Of a stretch of DNA of 64,000 bases, positions 27,226 through 36,734 are shown piece after piece. The translations under genes and the position numbers were made by a program. The DNA is from Paraliobacillus salinarum (GTDB lineage: Bacteria; Bacillota; Bacilli; Bacillales; Amphibacillaceae), in assembly GCF_014083865.1 (NCBI RefSeq), contig NZ_JACEFA010000001.1, positions 248,001 through 312,000 of the forward strand, written 5' to 3'. Each line of letters opens with the position of its first letter. Within the stretch, counting starts at the first letter, position 1. The notes under the pieces were generated by a model. The model was not told where the DNA came from. It worked only from the letters and a program-made list of their open reading frames with translations, and did not search any database.

Positions 27226-28238
27226 TGAGTTATGAAGTAATTGGTATTTCCGTACTTTGGTTGTTTCTTTATGGTTATCTAATCGTTGCTTCCATTGACT
27301 TTGGTGCTGGTTTCTATGCATATTATGCAAAAGTCACAAAGAGAGATCACATTATTAACCAAATTATTTCACGTTACTTATCTCCAGTGTGGGAAGTTAC
27401 AAACGTGTTCTTAGTATTCTTCTTTGTAGGGATTGTTGGCTTTTTCCCTAAATCGGCATATTACTTTGGTTCCGCACTACTAGTACCTGCTAGTTTTGCG
27501 ATTATCCTGTTGGCTATTAGAGGTTCATTCTATGCCTTCGAAAATTATGGATCTAAACAAAGTAATATATATATGTTTTTATATGGAGCAACGGGATTGT
27601 TTATTCCAGCATCTCTATCGGTGGCACTTACTATTTCAGAAGGTGGATTTATTACTGAAGAAAATGGTGTCGTGTCACTAAAATATGCAGAATTATTTAC
27701 TAGCCCATTAGCTTGGAGTATTGTCGCACTTGCTATTACGGCTCTACTATTTATTAGTGCTAGCTTCTTAACCTATTATGCTTCTCGTGCTAATGATGAG
27801 AAAGCCTTAAACTTGGTTCGAAAATGGGCTATTTTTTGGGCAACACCAACAATCATTATGGCACTAACAACAATGATTGCGTTAAGTCAACGTAATGAAA
27901 GACACTTTAACAATATGCTTGATCTATGGTGGGTATTCGGAATTTCGATTGCGTGTTTCTTAGTTGCTTTAGCTTTATTGTATGTTGGAAAGCACTATGG
28001 TGTTGCATTCATTGCAATCATGCTGCAATTCCTATTCGCATTCTTCGGATATGGTATTGCAAAATTCCCATATCTACTTGATCCGTATATTCATATTGAG
28101 GACAGTGTAACAAGTGAACCAATGGCAATTGCATTAATTATTGCATTTATTGGTGGATTACTATTACTTATTCCATCACTTATACTATTAATGCGTCTGT
28201 TCTTGTTTAACGCAGACTATGCCAAAGGAAAAAAATAA
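27225..28238 (+). CDS. cydB: Cytochrome bd-type quinol oxidase subunit II
   Basis: The partner subunit of CydA has 337 residues and about eight membrane helices. It opens with YEVIGISVLWLFLYGYLIVASIDFGAGFY, where the conserved D-F-G-x-G/A pattern of CydB is seen. The ATG overlaps the cydA stop by one base (TAATG). It is followed after 24 nt by cydD. Confidence 0.92.
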   Translation: MSYEVIGISVLWLFLYGYLIVASIDFGAGFYAYYAKVTKRDHIINQIISRYLSPVWEVTNVFLVFFFVGIVGFFPKSAYYFGSALLVPASFAIILLAIRGSFYAFENYGSKQSNIYMFLYGATGLFIPASLSVALTISEGGFITEENGVVSLKYAELFTSPLAWSIVALAITALLFISASFLTYYASRANDEKALNLVRKWAIFWATPTIIMALTTMIALSQRNERHFNNMLDLWWVFGISIACFLVALALLYVGKHYGVAFIAIMLQFLFAFFGYGIAKFPYLLDPYIHIEDSVTSEPMAIALIIAFIGGLLLLIPSLILLMRLFLFNADYAKGKK

Positions 28239-28262
28239 CCTTACTAAAAGGATCGATCAACT

Positions 28263-30005
28263 ATGCAACGAATCAAACATTCATTACGTGCACATAAGAC
28301 TAGCCTAATTTTGCTACTGTTATTAACCTTGTTATTAGGTGGCGCTATTATTGTGCAGGCTTATACGATCACATTGATTGTTAATGATATATTTTTAGAA
28401 GGAGCTAGCTTCTCTTCCGTTATAGAGTGGCTTGCGCTTCTATTAGTAGCCTTAACTGTTCGATCAATTTCGGATTATTACAGCAAAAAAATCGGTGTTA
28501 AGATTGCAAGTGCTGTTAAGGAAGAAACGAGAAAAGAATTGTTAGAGCAATATAAGCATCAAATTTCAGTCAGTGAAAAACAAGGTGTAGTAGGTGAAAA
28601 AGTAAGTATGCTACTTGATGGGGTGGATGAGATGGATAGCTTTTATAGCCAGTTCATCCCACAAGTTATGCAAAGTGCTTTTGTGCCCTTATTAACATTG
28701 ATTATTATCTTTACACAGCATGTTAACTCTGGAATCATTCTAATGGTTACTGCACCATTTATACCTATTTTCATGATTGTAATTGGTATAAAAACACAGA
28801 AGAAATCTGAAGAAAAATTAGAACAAATGGCAGCCTTTTCTGGTACATTTTTAGATACTTTGAAAGGGTTAGTTACTTTAAAGATATTTAATCAAACGGA
28901 TCGAAAAAAGGATGAACTAGAGAAAAGTAGCTTAGGTTTCAGAGATGCAACAATGGAGATACTAAAGATCGCTTTTACGCAATCGTTTATGCTTGAAGTT
29001 GTTTCTATGTTAAGTATCGGGTTAATCGCATTAGAAATCGCTTTTCAACTCGTTTTATATGATGGTATCTCATTTTTCACTGCATTCTTCGTACTTATTC
29101 TAGTGCCCGAATTTTTTACTGCGTTAAGAGAGTTAGGAACCACCTTTCACAATGGCCGTAGTAGTATGGGGGCAACGGAGAAAGTTTTCGAATCATTTGA
29201 AGAATCTGTATCTCCTGTAGAATGGGGAGAGGTTGAATTAACTGCTAGTGACGAAACACCAACATTGGAATTAGCTAATGTCTCTTTTCAATATGAAGGT
29301 TCGGATTTTGCTTTGAAAAATATAAATATTTATGCTGCACCTCATGAAAAAATCGCAATTGTCGGGCCTAGTGGTGCTGGTAAATCAACCTTACTTCATT
29401 TGTTATCTGGAATGATTACTGCTGAGCAAGGTGATATATTGATTAACAATCATTCACTCTATGCTTATACAGAGAATAACTGGTTGCAACAGATAAGTTA
29501 TATTTCACAGGAACCGTATATTTTTTCTGGTACGTTCGCTGAAAATATTGCGATTGGCTCCAACCAAGAGATTGATATGGTAGAAATTAAACTAGCTGCT
29601 CAAAAAGCTGGGATTTCAGAGCTGATTGAATCATTGCCTGATAAATATCAAACGTATATCGGTGAAGGTGCTAGAGGATTATCGAGTGGGGAAAAGCAAC
29701 GTGTAGCTATTGCACGTGCGTTTATTAAGAAGCCTAACATCGTCTTATTAGATGAACCGACAAGAGGGTTAGATCTTCAAACCGAAAAAGTATTGCAACA
29801 ATCTACCAGTGAATTACAGCAATTCGGTACGATTTTAACGATTGCTCATCGGTTACATACAATCAAAGATGCTGATAAGATTGTATTCTTACAAGATGGT
29901 CAAATAGCTGGTATTGGCTCACATCAGGAATTAATTCATACATTACCAGCTTATCGAGAAATGGTAACGATCCAGCAAGGGGGTATAGACAATGACTCCA
30001 ATTAA
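28263..30005 (+). CDS. cydD: ABC exporter needed for cytochrome bd assembly, CydD-type
   Basis: CydDC exports glutathione/cysteine-type thiols and is needed to mature cytochrome bd. The 580 residues have an N-terminal six-helix exporter domain (about 1-310) and a C-terminal nucleotide-binding domain with Walker A GPSGAGKST, signature LSSGEKQR and Walker B NIVLLDEPTRGLD. The signature reads LSSGE rather than LSGGE. It overlaps the next gene by 14 nt, so the two halves are coupled. Confidence 0.92.
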   Translation: MQRIKHSLRAHKTSLILLLLLTLLLGGAIIVQAYTITLIVNDIFLEGASFSSVIEWLALLLVALTVRSISDYYSKKIGVKIASAVKEETRKELLEQYKHQISVSEKQGVVGEKVSMLLDGVDEMDSFYSQFIPQVMQSAFVPLLTLIIIFTQHVNSGIILMVTAPFIPIFMIVIGIKTQKKSEEKLEQMAAFSGTFLDTLKGLVTLKIFNQTDRKKDELEKSSLGFRDATMEILKIAFTQSFMLEVVSMLSIGLIALEIAFQLVLYDGISFFTAFFVLILVPEFFTALRELGTTFHNGRSSMGATEKVFESFEESVSPVEWGEVELTASDETPTLELANVSFQYEGSDFALKNINIYAAPHEKIAIVGPSGAGKSTLLHLLSGMITAEQGDILINNHSLYAYTENNWLQQISYISQEPYIFSGTFAENIAIGSNQEIDMVEIKLAAQKAGISELIESLPDKYQTYIGEGARGLSSGEKQRVAIARAFIKKPNIVLLDEPTRGLDLQTEKVLQQSTSELQQFGTILTIAHRLHTIKDADKIVFLQDGQIAGIGSHQELIHTLPAYREMVTIQQGGIDNDSN

Positions 30006-31707
30006 GCAATTAATTCGTGTTATATTTATGGAGAAAAAAGATATTTTCTATGCTGTCCTATTTGGTTTTATTGCTGGGATTGCAAGTGTTGGACTATTCG
30101 CAGCTAGTGGTTATTTAATTTCTAAAGCTGCACTTGAAACACCACTTTATGCTTTGATTGTCGTAACTTCAACCGTTAAATTGTTAGGCTTTATTAAAGC
30201 AGGAACGAAATATGGAGAACGTTTAGTCTCACACCGCGCAACCTTTACGATACTTAGTAATTTGCGTGTCCAATTCTTTGAAAAGCTAGAACCACTTGTT
30301 CCTCAAATTTTCAGGAAATATAGAAGTGGGGATCTATTAGGACGAGTGGTTGGAGATGTAGAAAGTCTACAAAATTTCTTTCTACGCGTGTTTTATCCAC
30401 CAATCGTTTTATTATTAGTTTTTGTTAGTACGATCTTTTTTACTAGCTTTTACTCCTTTTCAGTAGCAATGATCTTACTTGTTGGTTATCTTATAACGAC
30501 ATTTGTTATTCCGTTTCTTTTTTCATTAAAACAAATGAAAATAAAACAACAAGTTCGCGCCAATCGTGGAGATTTATCTACCGAAGTGACAGATTATATG
30601 TATGGTTATAAGGAATTAAAATTATTTCAACAAGCAGAAACAAAAAAGCAAGATTTATTACAAAAATCAAATGTTTATATTTCAGCACAAAATAAAGAAA
30701 ATATGAACAAAGTATTTAACCAATCGGTAACTAGCTTTGTTACGTTTGTTACGAGTTGGGTTGTTTTAGCAGTTGGTGCCTATTTAGTAGCTGGTGATCA
30801 GCTTGACGGGCTATTTCTTGCGATGCTTGTCATGATTTCACTAACTGTCTTTGAGCCGATTGCTCCAATGGGTGTATTTCCGATTTATTATCAAGAAAGT
30901 CAATCAGCTGTTACTAGGTTAAATGAAGTAGTAGAAGATACCGCGATAGAGACTGATTCAGGTAAAGCGCAAATAGAGCAAACGAATACGCCGACGATTG
31001 TGTTTGACCAAGTTAGCTTTAATTATTTTGCTGATTGGCGTAAGACGTTATCAGATATATCATTAACGATTGAAAGTGGAACAAAAACAGCTATTGTTGG
31101 CGCTAGTGGATCAGGTAAATCTACTTTACTTCAATTACTGATTAAACTGCAGTTTGCCCAAGATGGAAAAATAACATGGAATAATCAGGACTATGAAGAG
31201 ATAGCTGCTGAAGACATTTGGCAACAAGCTAGAGTAGTGCTTCAGGAAAATCATTTCTTTTATGGAACAATCAAAGACAACTTGTTAATTGCAAACACAG
31301 AAGCAACAGAAGAGGAATTAAATACTGCACTTCACCATGTTTTACTTTCCCATTTTTCATTATCTGATGCCGTTGCTGAGCGAGGACAAAATTTATCTGG
31401 TGGTGAAAAACAACGCTTAGCTATTGCTAGAGCGATGTTGAAAAAGGGTAATCTATGGGTGTTGGATGAACCAACTTCTTCATTAGATGCTAAAACAGAA
31501 CTAATCATAATGAAGCAAATTGAACAATTAGCAGCTGATGATACGTTATTACTAGTTAGTCACCGGATTAACGGCCTGGAGAAGATGGACCAGATTATTG
31601 TAATGGAGTATGGTGAAATCATTGAATTAGGTAGCTATGATGCATTAATGAAGCAACAAGGCTACTTGTATAAAATGAAACAATTAGAACAATCGTTATT
31701 AATATAA
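29992..31707 (+). CDS. cydC: ABC exporter needed for cytochrome bd assembly, CydC-type
   Basis: The second half of the heterodimeric exporter has 571 residues, a membrane domain in the first 310 and an ATPase domain with GASGSGKST, NLSGGEKQRLAIARAM and WVLDEPTSSLD. ATG at 29992 lies inside the end of cydD after GGGGG. It is the last gene of the operon. No clear terminator was found in the 60 nt before the tenA promoter, so some read-through into the TPP leader is possible. Confidence 0.92.
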   Translation: MTPIKQLIRVIFMEKKDIFYAVLFGFIAGIASVGLFAASGYLISKAALETPLYALIVVTSTVKLLGFIKAGTKYGERLVSHRATFTILSNLRVQFFEKLEPLVPQIFRKYRSGDLLGRVVGDVESLQNFFLRVFYPPIVLLLVFVSTIFFTSFYSFSVAMILLVGYLITTFVIPFLFSLKQMKIKQQVRANRGDLSTEVTDYMYGYKELKLFQQAETKKQDLLQKSNVYISAQNKENMNKVFNQSVTSFVTFVTSWVVLAVGAYLVAGDQLDGLFLAMLVMISLTVFEPIAPMGVFPIYYQESQSAVTRLNEVVEDTAIETDSGKAQIEQTNTPTIVFDQVSFNYFADWRKTLSDISLTIESGTKTAIVGASGSGKSTLLQLLIKLQFAQDGKITWNNQDYEEIAAEDIWQQARVVLQENHFFYGTIKDNLLIANTEATEEELNTALHHVLLSHFSLSDAVAERGQNLSGGEKQRLAIARAMLKKGNLWVLDEPTSSLDAKTELIIMKQIEQLAADDTLLLVSHRINGLEKMDQIIVMEYGEIIELGSYDALMKQQGYLYKMKQLEQSLLI

Positions 31708-31709
31708 GA

Positions 31710-31737
31710 TTGACAACTTTCTGACAAATGTTATGAT
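31710..31737 (+). promoter_or_regulatory. Promoter of the tenA leader
   Basis: TTGACA (31710-31715) and TATGAT (31732-31737) have a 16-bp spacer and begin just after the cydC stop. Confidence 0.65.
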
Positions 31738-31760
31738 GAATATAAATAAATATTGACAAA

Positions 31761-31862
31761 CTTTTCACCACTAGGGGAGTCTTTTACAAAAGACTGAGAT
31801 TGAAGTATAACTTCGAGACCCTTTGAACCTGATCTAGTTTAAACTAGCGTAGGGAAGTGGAA
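31761..31862 (+). promoter_or_regulatory. TPP riboswitch (THI-box) upstream of tenA
   Basis: The aptamer contains AGGGGAGTC, GACTGAGAT, CGAGACCCTTTGAACCTGATC and CTAGCGTAGGGAAGTGG. CTTTTC...CCACT at the 5' end and AAGTGGAAAAG at the 3' end form P1. TPP binding would turn tenA off. Confidence 0.95.
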
Positions 31863-31919
31863 AAGGGTTGTTTTCAGCCACTTTTCTATTTCCTAATGGT
31901 AGTAAGTGGTTTTTTGTTT
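31855..31919 (+). terminator. TPP-controlled terminator/antiterminator of tenA
   Basis: CCACTT (31878-31883) can pair either with AAGTGG at 31855-31860, which is the 3' strand of P1, or with AAGTGG at 31904-31909, which is followed by T6 and TTGTTTT. TPP-stabilised P1 would free CCACTT for the terminator. Confidence 0.75.
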
Positions 31920-31938
31920 TGTCTACAGGAGGTTAACC

Positions 31939-32610
31939 ATGTCATTCACGCAAGAAATACGTAAGGAAATTGATGTCGTATGGAAAGCAAGTGTGGAGCA
32001 TCCGTTTGTTGAAGGAATCGGAAACGGAACATTGCCATTGGAGAATTTTCGATTTTATGTCATGCAGGATTCATACTATTTAAGTCACTTTGCAAAAGTC
32101 CAATCATTAGGTGGAGCTAAAGCAAAGGATTTAGAGACAACAAATAATATGAATAAACATGCGCAAGGAACATATGAGGCGGAATTAGCTTTGCATCGAA
32201 CATTCGCAAAACAGCTGGATATAAGTGAATTAGATTTGAAGGAGTTTAAGCCCGCTCCCACCGCATATGCCTATACCTCGCATTTATATCAAGCAGCATA
32301 TCAAGGACATTTAGGTGATATTATTGCTAGTATATTACCGTGTTATTGGATTTACTATGATGTTGGTGAGAATTTAAAGGACAAAACACCGAATCAACCT
32401 ATTTTTGAAGAATGGATTAGTGCATATGGTTCGGACTGGTTTCGTACATTAGTTGAAGAGCAGATCACACGGCTAGATCAAATAGCTGAAACAGTTACTG
32501 CTCAAGAACGAGATAGAATGAAACATCACTTTTTTACAAGTGTTCAATATGAATATATGTTCTGGGATATGGCATATAAACTAGAGAAATGGCCAGTCGA
32601 TACATTATAA
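31939..32610 (+). CDS. tenA: Aminopyrimidine aminohydrolase / thiaminase II (TenA)
   Basis: TenA salvages thiamine breakdown products by hydrolysing formylaminopyrimidine-derived aminopyrimidine to HMP. The 223-residue all-helical protein has Asp44 in VMQDSYYL and the catalytic Cys135 in SILPCYWIYYDVG. Tyr112 is also present, and YEYMFWDMAY near the C-terminus carries the catalytic Glu region. ATG at 31939 is six bases from AGGAGG; the longer frame from 31906 begins inside the terminator. It is a single gene under TPP control, with no other thi genes nearby. Confidence 0.95.
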   Translation: MSFTQEIRKEIDVVWKASVEHPFVEGIGNGTLPLENFRFYVMQDSYYLSHFAKVQSLGGAKAKDLETTNNMNKHAQGTYEAELALHRTFAKQLDISELDLKEFKPAPTAYAYTSHLYQAAYQGHLGDIIASILPCYWIYYDVGENLKDKTPNQPIFEEWISAYGSDWFRTLVEEQITRLDQIAETVTAQERDRMKHHFFTSVQYEYMFWDMAYKLEKWPVDTL

Positions 32611-32618
32611 ATAATAAA

Positions 32619-32669
32619 AGCCTTCCAAAGTTACATAATAGACGTAACAAATTGGAAGGCTATTTTTTT
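32619..32669. terminator. Terminator between tenA and the recombinase gene
   Basis: Stem AGCCTTCCAA (32619-32628) and TTGGAAGGCT (32652-32661) with an inner TTAC/GTAA stem is followed by T7. The recombinase stop codon overlaps the T-run. Confidence 0.85.
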
Positions 32670-33393
32670 ATAAGCTGAAATGCTCTAAGCTCTTATCTAC
32701 AATGTCTTGATTAATCCCGATATATCTTAGTGTGATGTCTGGTGACGAGTGATTAAATATATCCTGAAGTAAGGCAACGTTTTTGTGCATCGTATAATGC
32801 CAGAAACCAAATGTTTTTCTCAGACTGTGTGTTCCGAAATCTTTGATACCTACGTTATTAGCTGCTTGACTTAGAATTTTATATGCTTGGACACGTTTGA
32901 TCGGTAAATCCGTTTTGTGAGACGGAAATAGATAATCATTCATATGCATATTCAATGTGTACTCGAAAATAAGATTTCTAAGTTCTAAATTAATTAGAAA
33001 TCTTTTTATTTTTCTTGTTTTTGTTTCTTTAATAACGATGTGTGTTTGATCTTTAACGTCGGCAACACGAAGAGGGAGGAGATCACTTATACGTAATCCT
33101 GTATTAATCCCCATCACAAACAAGAAATAGTTACGGTAGGAAACTTTTTTTAATTCTTGTTTCATTGCTTCAATAAGATACTTATCTCGAATCGGCTGAA
33201 CGGTTTGCATTCCTTTACTAATAATTGCATGATAATCTGATTTAATCTCGTATCTTCGCTTTAAACTTTTTTGTTTTGATAGACTTAATTCTTGCATCTT
33301 TTTATGTAATTCATAGTCACCATATTTTTTTAATAAATACATATATTCCCCTTTAGTAAAAAAAACATGCGTCATATATTCGGTTTTTTCCAT
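32668..33393 (-). CDS. Orphan tyrosine recombinase / phage-type integrase
   Basis: The 241-residue protein has the full catalytic set: Arg101 (TGLRISDLL), His189-x-x-Arg192 (THSLRKTF), His215 (IFNHSS) and nucleophile Tyr224 (TLRYIGI). The N-terminal half is short and basic, as in compact integrases. ATG at 33393 has a perfect AGGAGGTG eight bases upstream. No excisionase, repressor or other phage gene is near, and I found no duplicated att-like ends. It may be a remnant of a lost element or a domesticated recombinase; the AT-rich 440 bases upstream contain only hairpins. Confidence 0.88.
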   Translation of the reverse strand: MEKTEYMTHVFFTKGEYMYLLKKYGDYELHKKMQELSLSKQKSLKRRYEIKSDYHAIISKGMQTVQPIRDKYLIEAMKQELKKVSYRNYFLFVMGINTGLRISDLLPLRVADVKDQTHIVIKETKTRKIKRFLINLELRNLIFEYTLNMHMNDYLFPSHKTDLPIKRVQAYKILSQAANNVGIKDFGTHSLRKTFGFWHYTMHKNVALLQDIFNHSSPDITLRYIGINQDIVDKSLEHFSL

Positions 33394-33839
33394 TTTGCTG
33401 CACCTCCTAACAAACGTATACGTCATAATTAACTCAGAAGCAATTAGATTAGTGATTATACACGAATCGAAATGTAATTCCGTTAAAATCGATCTGTGCG
33501 TAAGTGTGTAAAAATATAATAATTAGACTATTGGTAAATTATTGATGAACAGTACTGTTCGTTTTGTTTCCTAACAAAAACAACCAGAAGTCTATTATAT
33601 CGATTATCGCTTATATTATCAAGCTTTCATTCATTTTCACAATGAAACATAATATCTATTATGTTTCATTGCAGAAATTTGAAGTTGTTTTTCATGACTA
33701 AAGAGTGAGGTAGAATGAATAGTGTGAATTTAATGTGAATGATGAATACTATTGACAGGTTGTTGCTACTTTTGCTAACTTTATCGTAGTAAAGTGATTT
33801 TTTTCGCTTTTATTTGGATAGGAAGGTAAGAGGTAGCCA
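33394..33839. other. Gene-free AT-rich gap with a perfect 13-bp-arm palindrome
   Basis: No coding frame is supported here. AATGAAACATAAT at 33641-33653 is perfectly inverted at 33658-33670 around a 4-nt loop, with no T-run on either side, so it looks more like a binding site or cruciform than a terminator. TTGACA at 33752-33757 may be the -35 of the following gene but the -10 is poor. Confidence 0.5.
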
Positions 33840-34646
33840 TTGAAAAATTTTGTAGTAATTTTTGGATCATTAATCGTAGCAATTGCATTTAATTTATTTC
33901 TTGTACCATATGAAATATTAAGCAGTGGACTAAGTGGAATAGCTATTTTACTAGGTATTTTAACACCGTTTAATATTGGCTTTTTAAATTTTATATTAAA
34001 TATTCCTTTATTAATATGGGGATGGTTTAAGCTCGGCAGAACAATTATTATTAATACAATTGTTTGTGTTACTGCATTATCAGCTTTTTTATATGTCATT
34101 CCAATTGTTCCTGTAACGGATAATATATTACTATCCAGCATCTTTGGTGGTGTATTTGGTGGAGTAGGTATCGGTTTAATTTTAAAATTCTCTGGTACGT
34201 CTGGTGGATTGGATATTGTTGCAATTATAATATCTAGAGCGAGTAATGTCAGTGTTGGAATGCTTTTAACTGGTATGAACGGCTTGATTGTTTTAATTTC
34301 AGGTGCTGTATTTGATTGGAACTTAGCATTATATACGATGTTATCCATATACTTAACAGGGAAAGTAATTGATACGATTCATACAAACCATATCAAATTA
34401 ACGATGCAGATTGTTACTTCGAAAGGTGACGACATTCGGAAAGATTTAATTCAATCCATTTATCGTGGTATTACCGTGATGGATGGGTATGGAGGCTATA
34501 CAGAAGAAAGAAAACAAATATTAATGATGGTAGTAACGCGTTACGAGACAGTACAAATAAAGAAAATTGTCCGTAAACATGATAAACAAGCATTTATAAA
34601 CATATATGAGACAGTAGAAGTGGATGGGGAATTCGCGAAAAATTAA
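33840..34646 (+). CDS. YitT family membrane protein (DUF161 plus DUF2179)
   Basis: The 268-residue protein has five or so membrane segments in the first 180 residues, with the family marker SGTSGGLDIVAIIISR. A cytoplasmic C-terminal DUF2179 domain (GDDIRKDLIQSIYRGITVMDGYGGYT) follows. YitT-type proteins are widespread in Bacillus in many paralogues and their function is not established. The start is TTG at 33840, seven bases after AAGAGGTAG. It is followed 42 nt later by nhaC, probably co-transcribed. Confidence 0.88.
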   Translation: MKNFVVIFGSLIVAIAFNLFLVPYEILSSGLSGIAILLGILTPFNIGFLNFILNIPLLIWGWFKLGRTIIINTIVCVTALSAFLYVIPIVPVTDNILLSSIFGGVFGGVGIGLILKFSGTSGGLDIVAIIISRASNVSVGMLLTGMNGLIVLISGAVFDWNLALYTMLSIYLTGKVIDTIHTNHIKLTMQIVTSKGDDIRKDLIQSIYRGITVMDGYGGYTEERKQILMMVVTRYETVQIKKIVRKHDKQAFINIYETVEVDGEFAKN

Positions 34647-34688
34647 ATAGAAGTATTTCCCTTTCATAAGAAAAGTGGGGACTTTTAA

Positions 34689-36062
34689 ATGTTACATTTA
34701 CAACCAAAAAAATTACCGAGTTTAATTGAATCACTACTCGTATTGGGTATCATTATTGCAATGATTAGTTTTTTTATCATTGAAATAGAAAGCAAGCCTC
34801 ATATACCGATTCTAATAGCAATTTTGCTTATGATTAGTTACGGACTTGCTAAAAGGTTTTCTTTCTCTAAATTGCAAAACGGAATGATTGAAGGTGCACA
34901 GTCAGGAATGGGAGCAATACTCCTGTTTTTTCTTATTGGGATATTAATTAGTAGTTGGATGATTAGTGGAACCATTCCGGTATTAATGGAAACAGCTTTC
35001 GGATTAGCAGATGGTCCGTGGTTCTTTGCTATTGTGTTTACCATAACAGCTATTTCTGGAGTAGCATTAGGTAGTTCATTTACGACAAGTGCAACATTAG
35101 GCGTGGCATTTCTAGGTGTTGCGCAGTCCATGGATGCATCTATTGCAATCACAGCAGGCGCAATTGTATCTGGTGCTTTTTTCGGTGATAAAATGTCACC
35201 TTTATCGGATACAACGAATCTAGCTTCTTCTATTGTAAAAGTAGATTTATTTGAACACATTAAGCATATGGCATGGACGACGCTTCCTGCATTTATTATT
35301 TCTTTTGTTTTATTTGCGATATTATCACCATCTCAAGAGAGAAATATGGAAAACTTAGAAATCATTCAGTCAGCATTGAGTCAATCGTCTCTGATTCATT
35401 GGACTGCTTGGATACCAATTGTGGTATTACTTATGATGACACTAACGAAACGACCTGCATTTGTTTCTATCGCTGTTAGTAGTGTGATCGCAACCATTAT
35501 TGCTGGTATACGTGGCGTGACGCAGTGGAAAGAGATTCCGGAAATTTGGTTTGGTGGTTATGTGTCACAAACAAACAATGGAATAATTGATGAAATGTTA
35601 ACTAAAGGTGGCATAGATAGTATGTTTTTCACGATTTCATTAGTTATTTTAGCTTTAGCGCTTGGTGGATTATTTTTTGTTACTGGAGTAATTCCTTCTG
35701 TCATTGCTAATATACAACATCGATTGCAATCAGCTCGATCGTTAACATTAGCTACAGCATCAACAGCCATTGGTATCAATGTTTTTGTTGGAGAACAATA
35801 TTTATCCATCCTGTTAACAGGAGAGGCTTATCAAGATTTATATGATCGTGCAGGGTTAGCAAGAAAGAATTTATCAAGAACGTTAGAAGATGCGGGTACG
35901 GTTATTAATCCACTAGTTCCGTGGAGTGTGTGTGGTGTTTTTCTTGCGGACGTTTTAGATGTGGCTGTAATAGATTATTTACCTTTTGCATTCTTCTGTC
36001 TACTGAGCCCGATTATTACTATTATCTATGGCTTAACAGAAAAAATGATTACAAAAGAATAA
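34689..36062 (+). CDS. nhaC: Na+/H+ antiporter, NhaC family
   Basis: The 457-residue polytopic membrane protein has ALGSSFTTSATLGVAFLGVAQ, SGAFFGDKMSPLSDTTNLASS and a repeat-like late segment DAGTVINPLVPWSVCGVF. These are diagnostic for the NhaC branch that exchanges sodium for protons and supports life in salt or alkaline media. ATG at 34689 follows GTGGGG. It is downstream of the YitT-family gene; no terminator was found before the 52-bp repeat array. Confidence 0.93.
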   Translation: MLHLQPKKLPSLIESLLVLGIIIAMISFFIIEIESKPHIPILIAILLMISYGLAKRFSFSKLQNGMIEGAQSGMGAILLFFLIGILISSWMISGTIPVLMETAFGLADGPWFFAIVFTITAISGVALGSSFTTSATLGVAFLGVAQSMDASIAITAGAIVSGAFFGDKMSPLSDTTNLASSIVKVDLFEHIKHMAWTTLPAFIISFVLFAILSPSQERNMENLEIIQSALSQSSLIHWTAWIPIVVLLMMTLTKRPAFVSIAVSSVIATIIAGIRGVTQWKEIPEIWFGGYVSQTNNGIIDEMLTKGGIDSMFFTISLVILALALGGLFFVTGVIPSVIANIQHRLQSARSLTLATASTAIGINVFVGEQYLSILLTGEAYQDLYDRAGLARKNLSRTLEDAGTVINPLVPWSVCGVFLADVLDVAVIDYLPFAFFCLLSPIITIIYGLTEKMITKE

Positions 36063-36173
36063 AGCATTTGAAGAGTCCATTTTTACATCAATCTGTAGGA
36101 ATGGATTTTTTGTGTCTCTATACTAAATGTGGGGTGCGTTTTGTTCTATCAGTGCTTTAAATAGAGGGAAAAA

Positions 36174-36500
36174 ATTAATTCAAACAAAAGGGAGGGAAAA
36201 TGGGTGATTAGTGTTCGAATTAGTGGTTAATTCGAACAAAAGAGGAGAGAAATGAGTGCCTAGTGCTCGAATTAGTGGTTAATTCGAACAAAAGAGGAGA
36301 GAAATAAGCGCCTAGTGATCGAATCAGTGATTAATTCGGACAAAAGAGTAGAAAAACAAGTGACTTGTGATCGAATCAATCATTATTTCGAACAAAAGAG
36401 TAGAAAAACAAGTGCCTAGTGTTCGAATTAATGATTATTTCGAACAAAAGAGGAGAGAAATAAGCACCTAATGATCGAATCACTGGTTATTCCCTACGCC
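36174..36500. repeat. Six-copy 52-bp tandem repeat array
   Basis: The GTG/ATG at the start of each unit falls at 36211, 36263, 36315, 36367, 36419 and 36471, an exact 52-bp period. A partial unit precedes them. Each unit has TTCGAATTA...TAATTCGAA (or a variant) as an inverted repeat, then ACAAAAGAGGAGAGAAATAAG. Units differ by point changes. The period is not a multiple of three and every frame has stops, so it is non-coding. It fills most of the 527-base gap between nhaC and the YpzI gene. Confidence 0.9.
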
Positions 36501-36589
36501 TTTAGATTAAAAGCTATAAACTCATATTACTTACTGCATATTTTTGCTATTTTAAACAAAACTAATAGCAAAAATAGGAGGTGTTGAAT

Positions 36590-36727
36590 GTGGGAAAGGA
36601 TAGGCAAGAAAAGAAACTGAAGCGAAGTAGAAAAGTTGAGTCTGATCGTGATCAAGCACTAAGTCATAATGGAGCAACCAAAATGGCAAGCCCAGCTGAA
36701 GGTAGAAAATATACAGATGGGAAGTAA
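36590..36727 (+). CDS. ypzI: YpzI-family small protein
   Basis: The 45-residue very basic protein reads GKDRQEKKLKRSRKVESDRD then HNGATKMASPAEGRKYTDGK. I recognise the pattern of the short Bacillus YpzI proteins, of unknown function and found in spore-formers. The start is GTG at 36590, eight bases after AGGAGG; the overlapping ATG at 36588 is in another frame. It is monocistronic, ending near a bidirectional terminator. Confidence 0.7.
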   Translation: MGKDRQEKKLKRSRKVESDRDQALSHNGATKMASPAEGRKYTDGK

Positions 36728-36734
36728 ATAAAAT

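Noticed and set aside
33749-34348. 199-codon antisense frame over the YitT-family gene
   Set aside because: The plus strand encodes clear membrane helices and the family motif; the antisense product has no family features.
32668-36062. Integrated prophage or genomic island around the recombinase
   Set aside because: Flanking genes are ordinary metabolic or transport genes and no att repeats, tRNA or phage genes were found.
36174-36500. CRISPR array
   Set aside because: The whole 52-bp unit repeats, including what would be spacers, and no cas genes are present.
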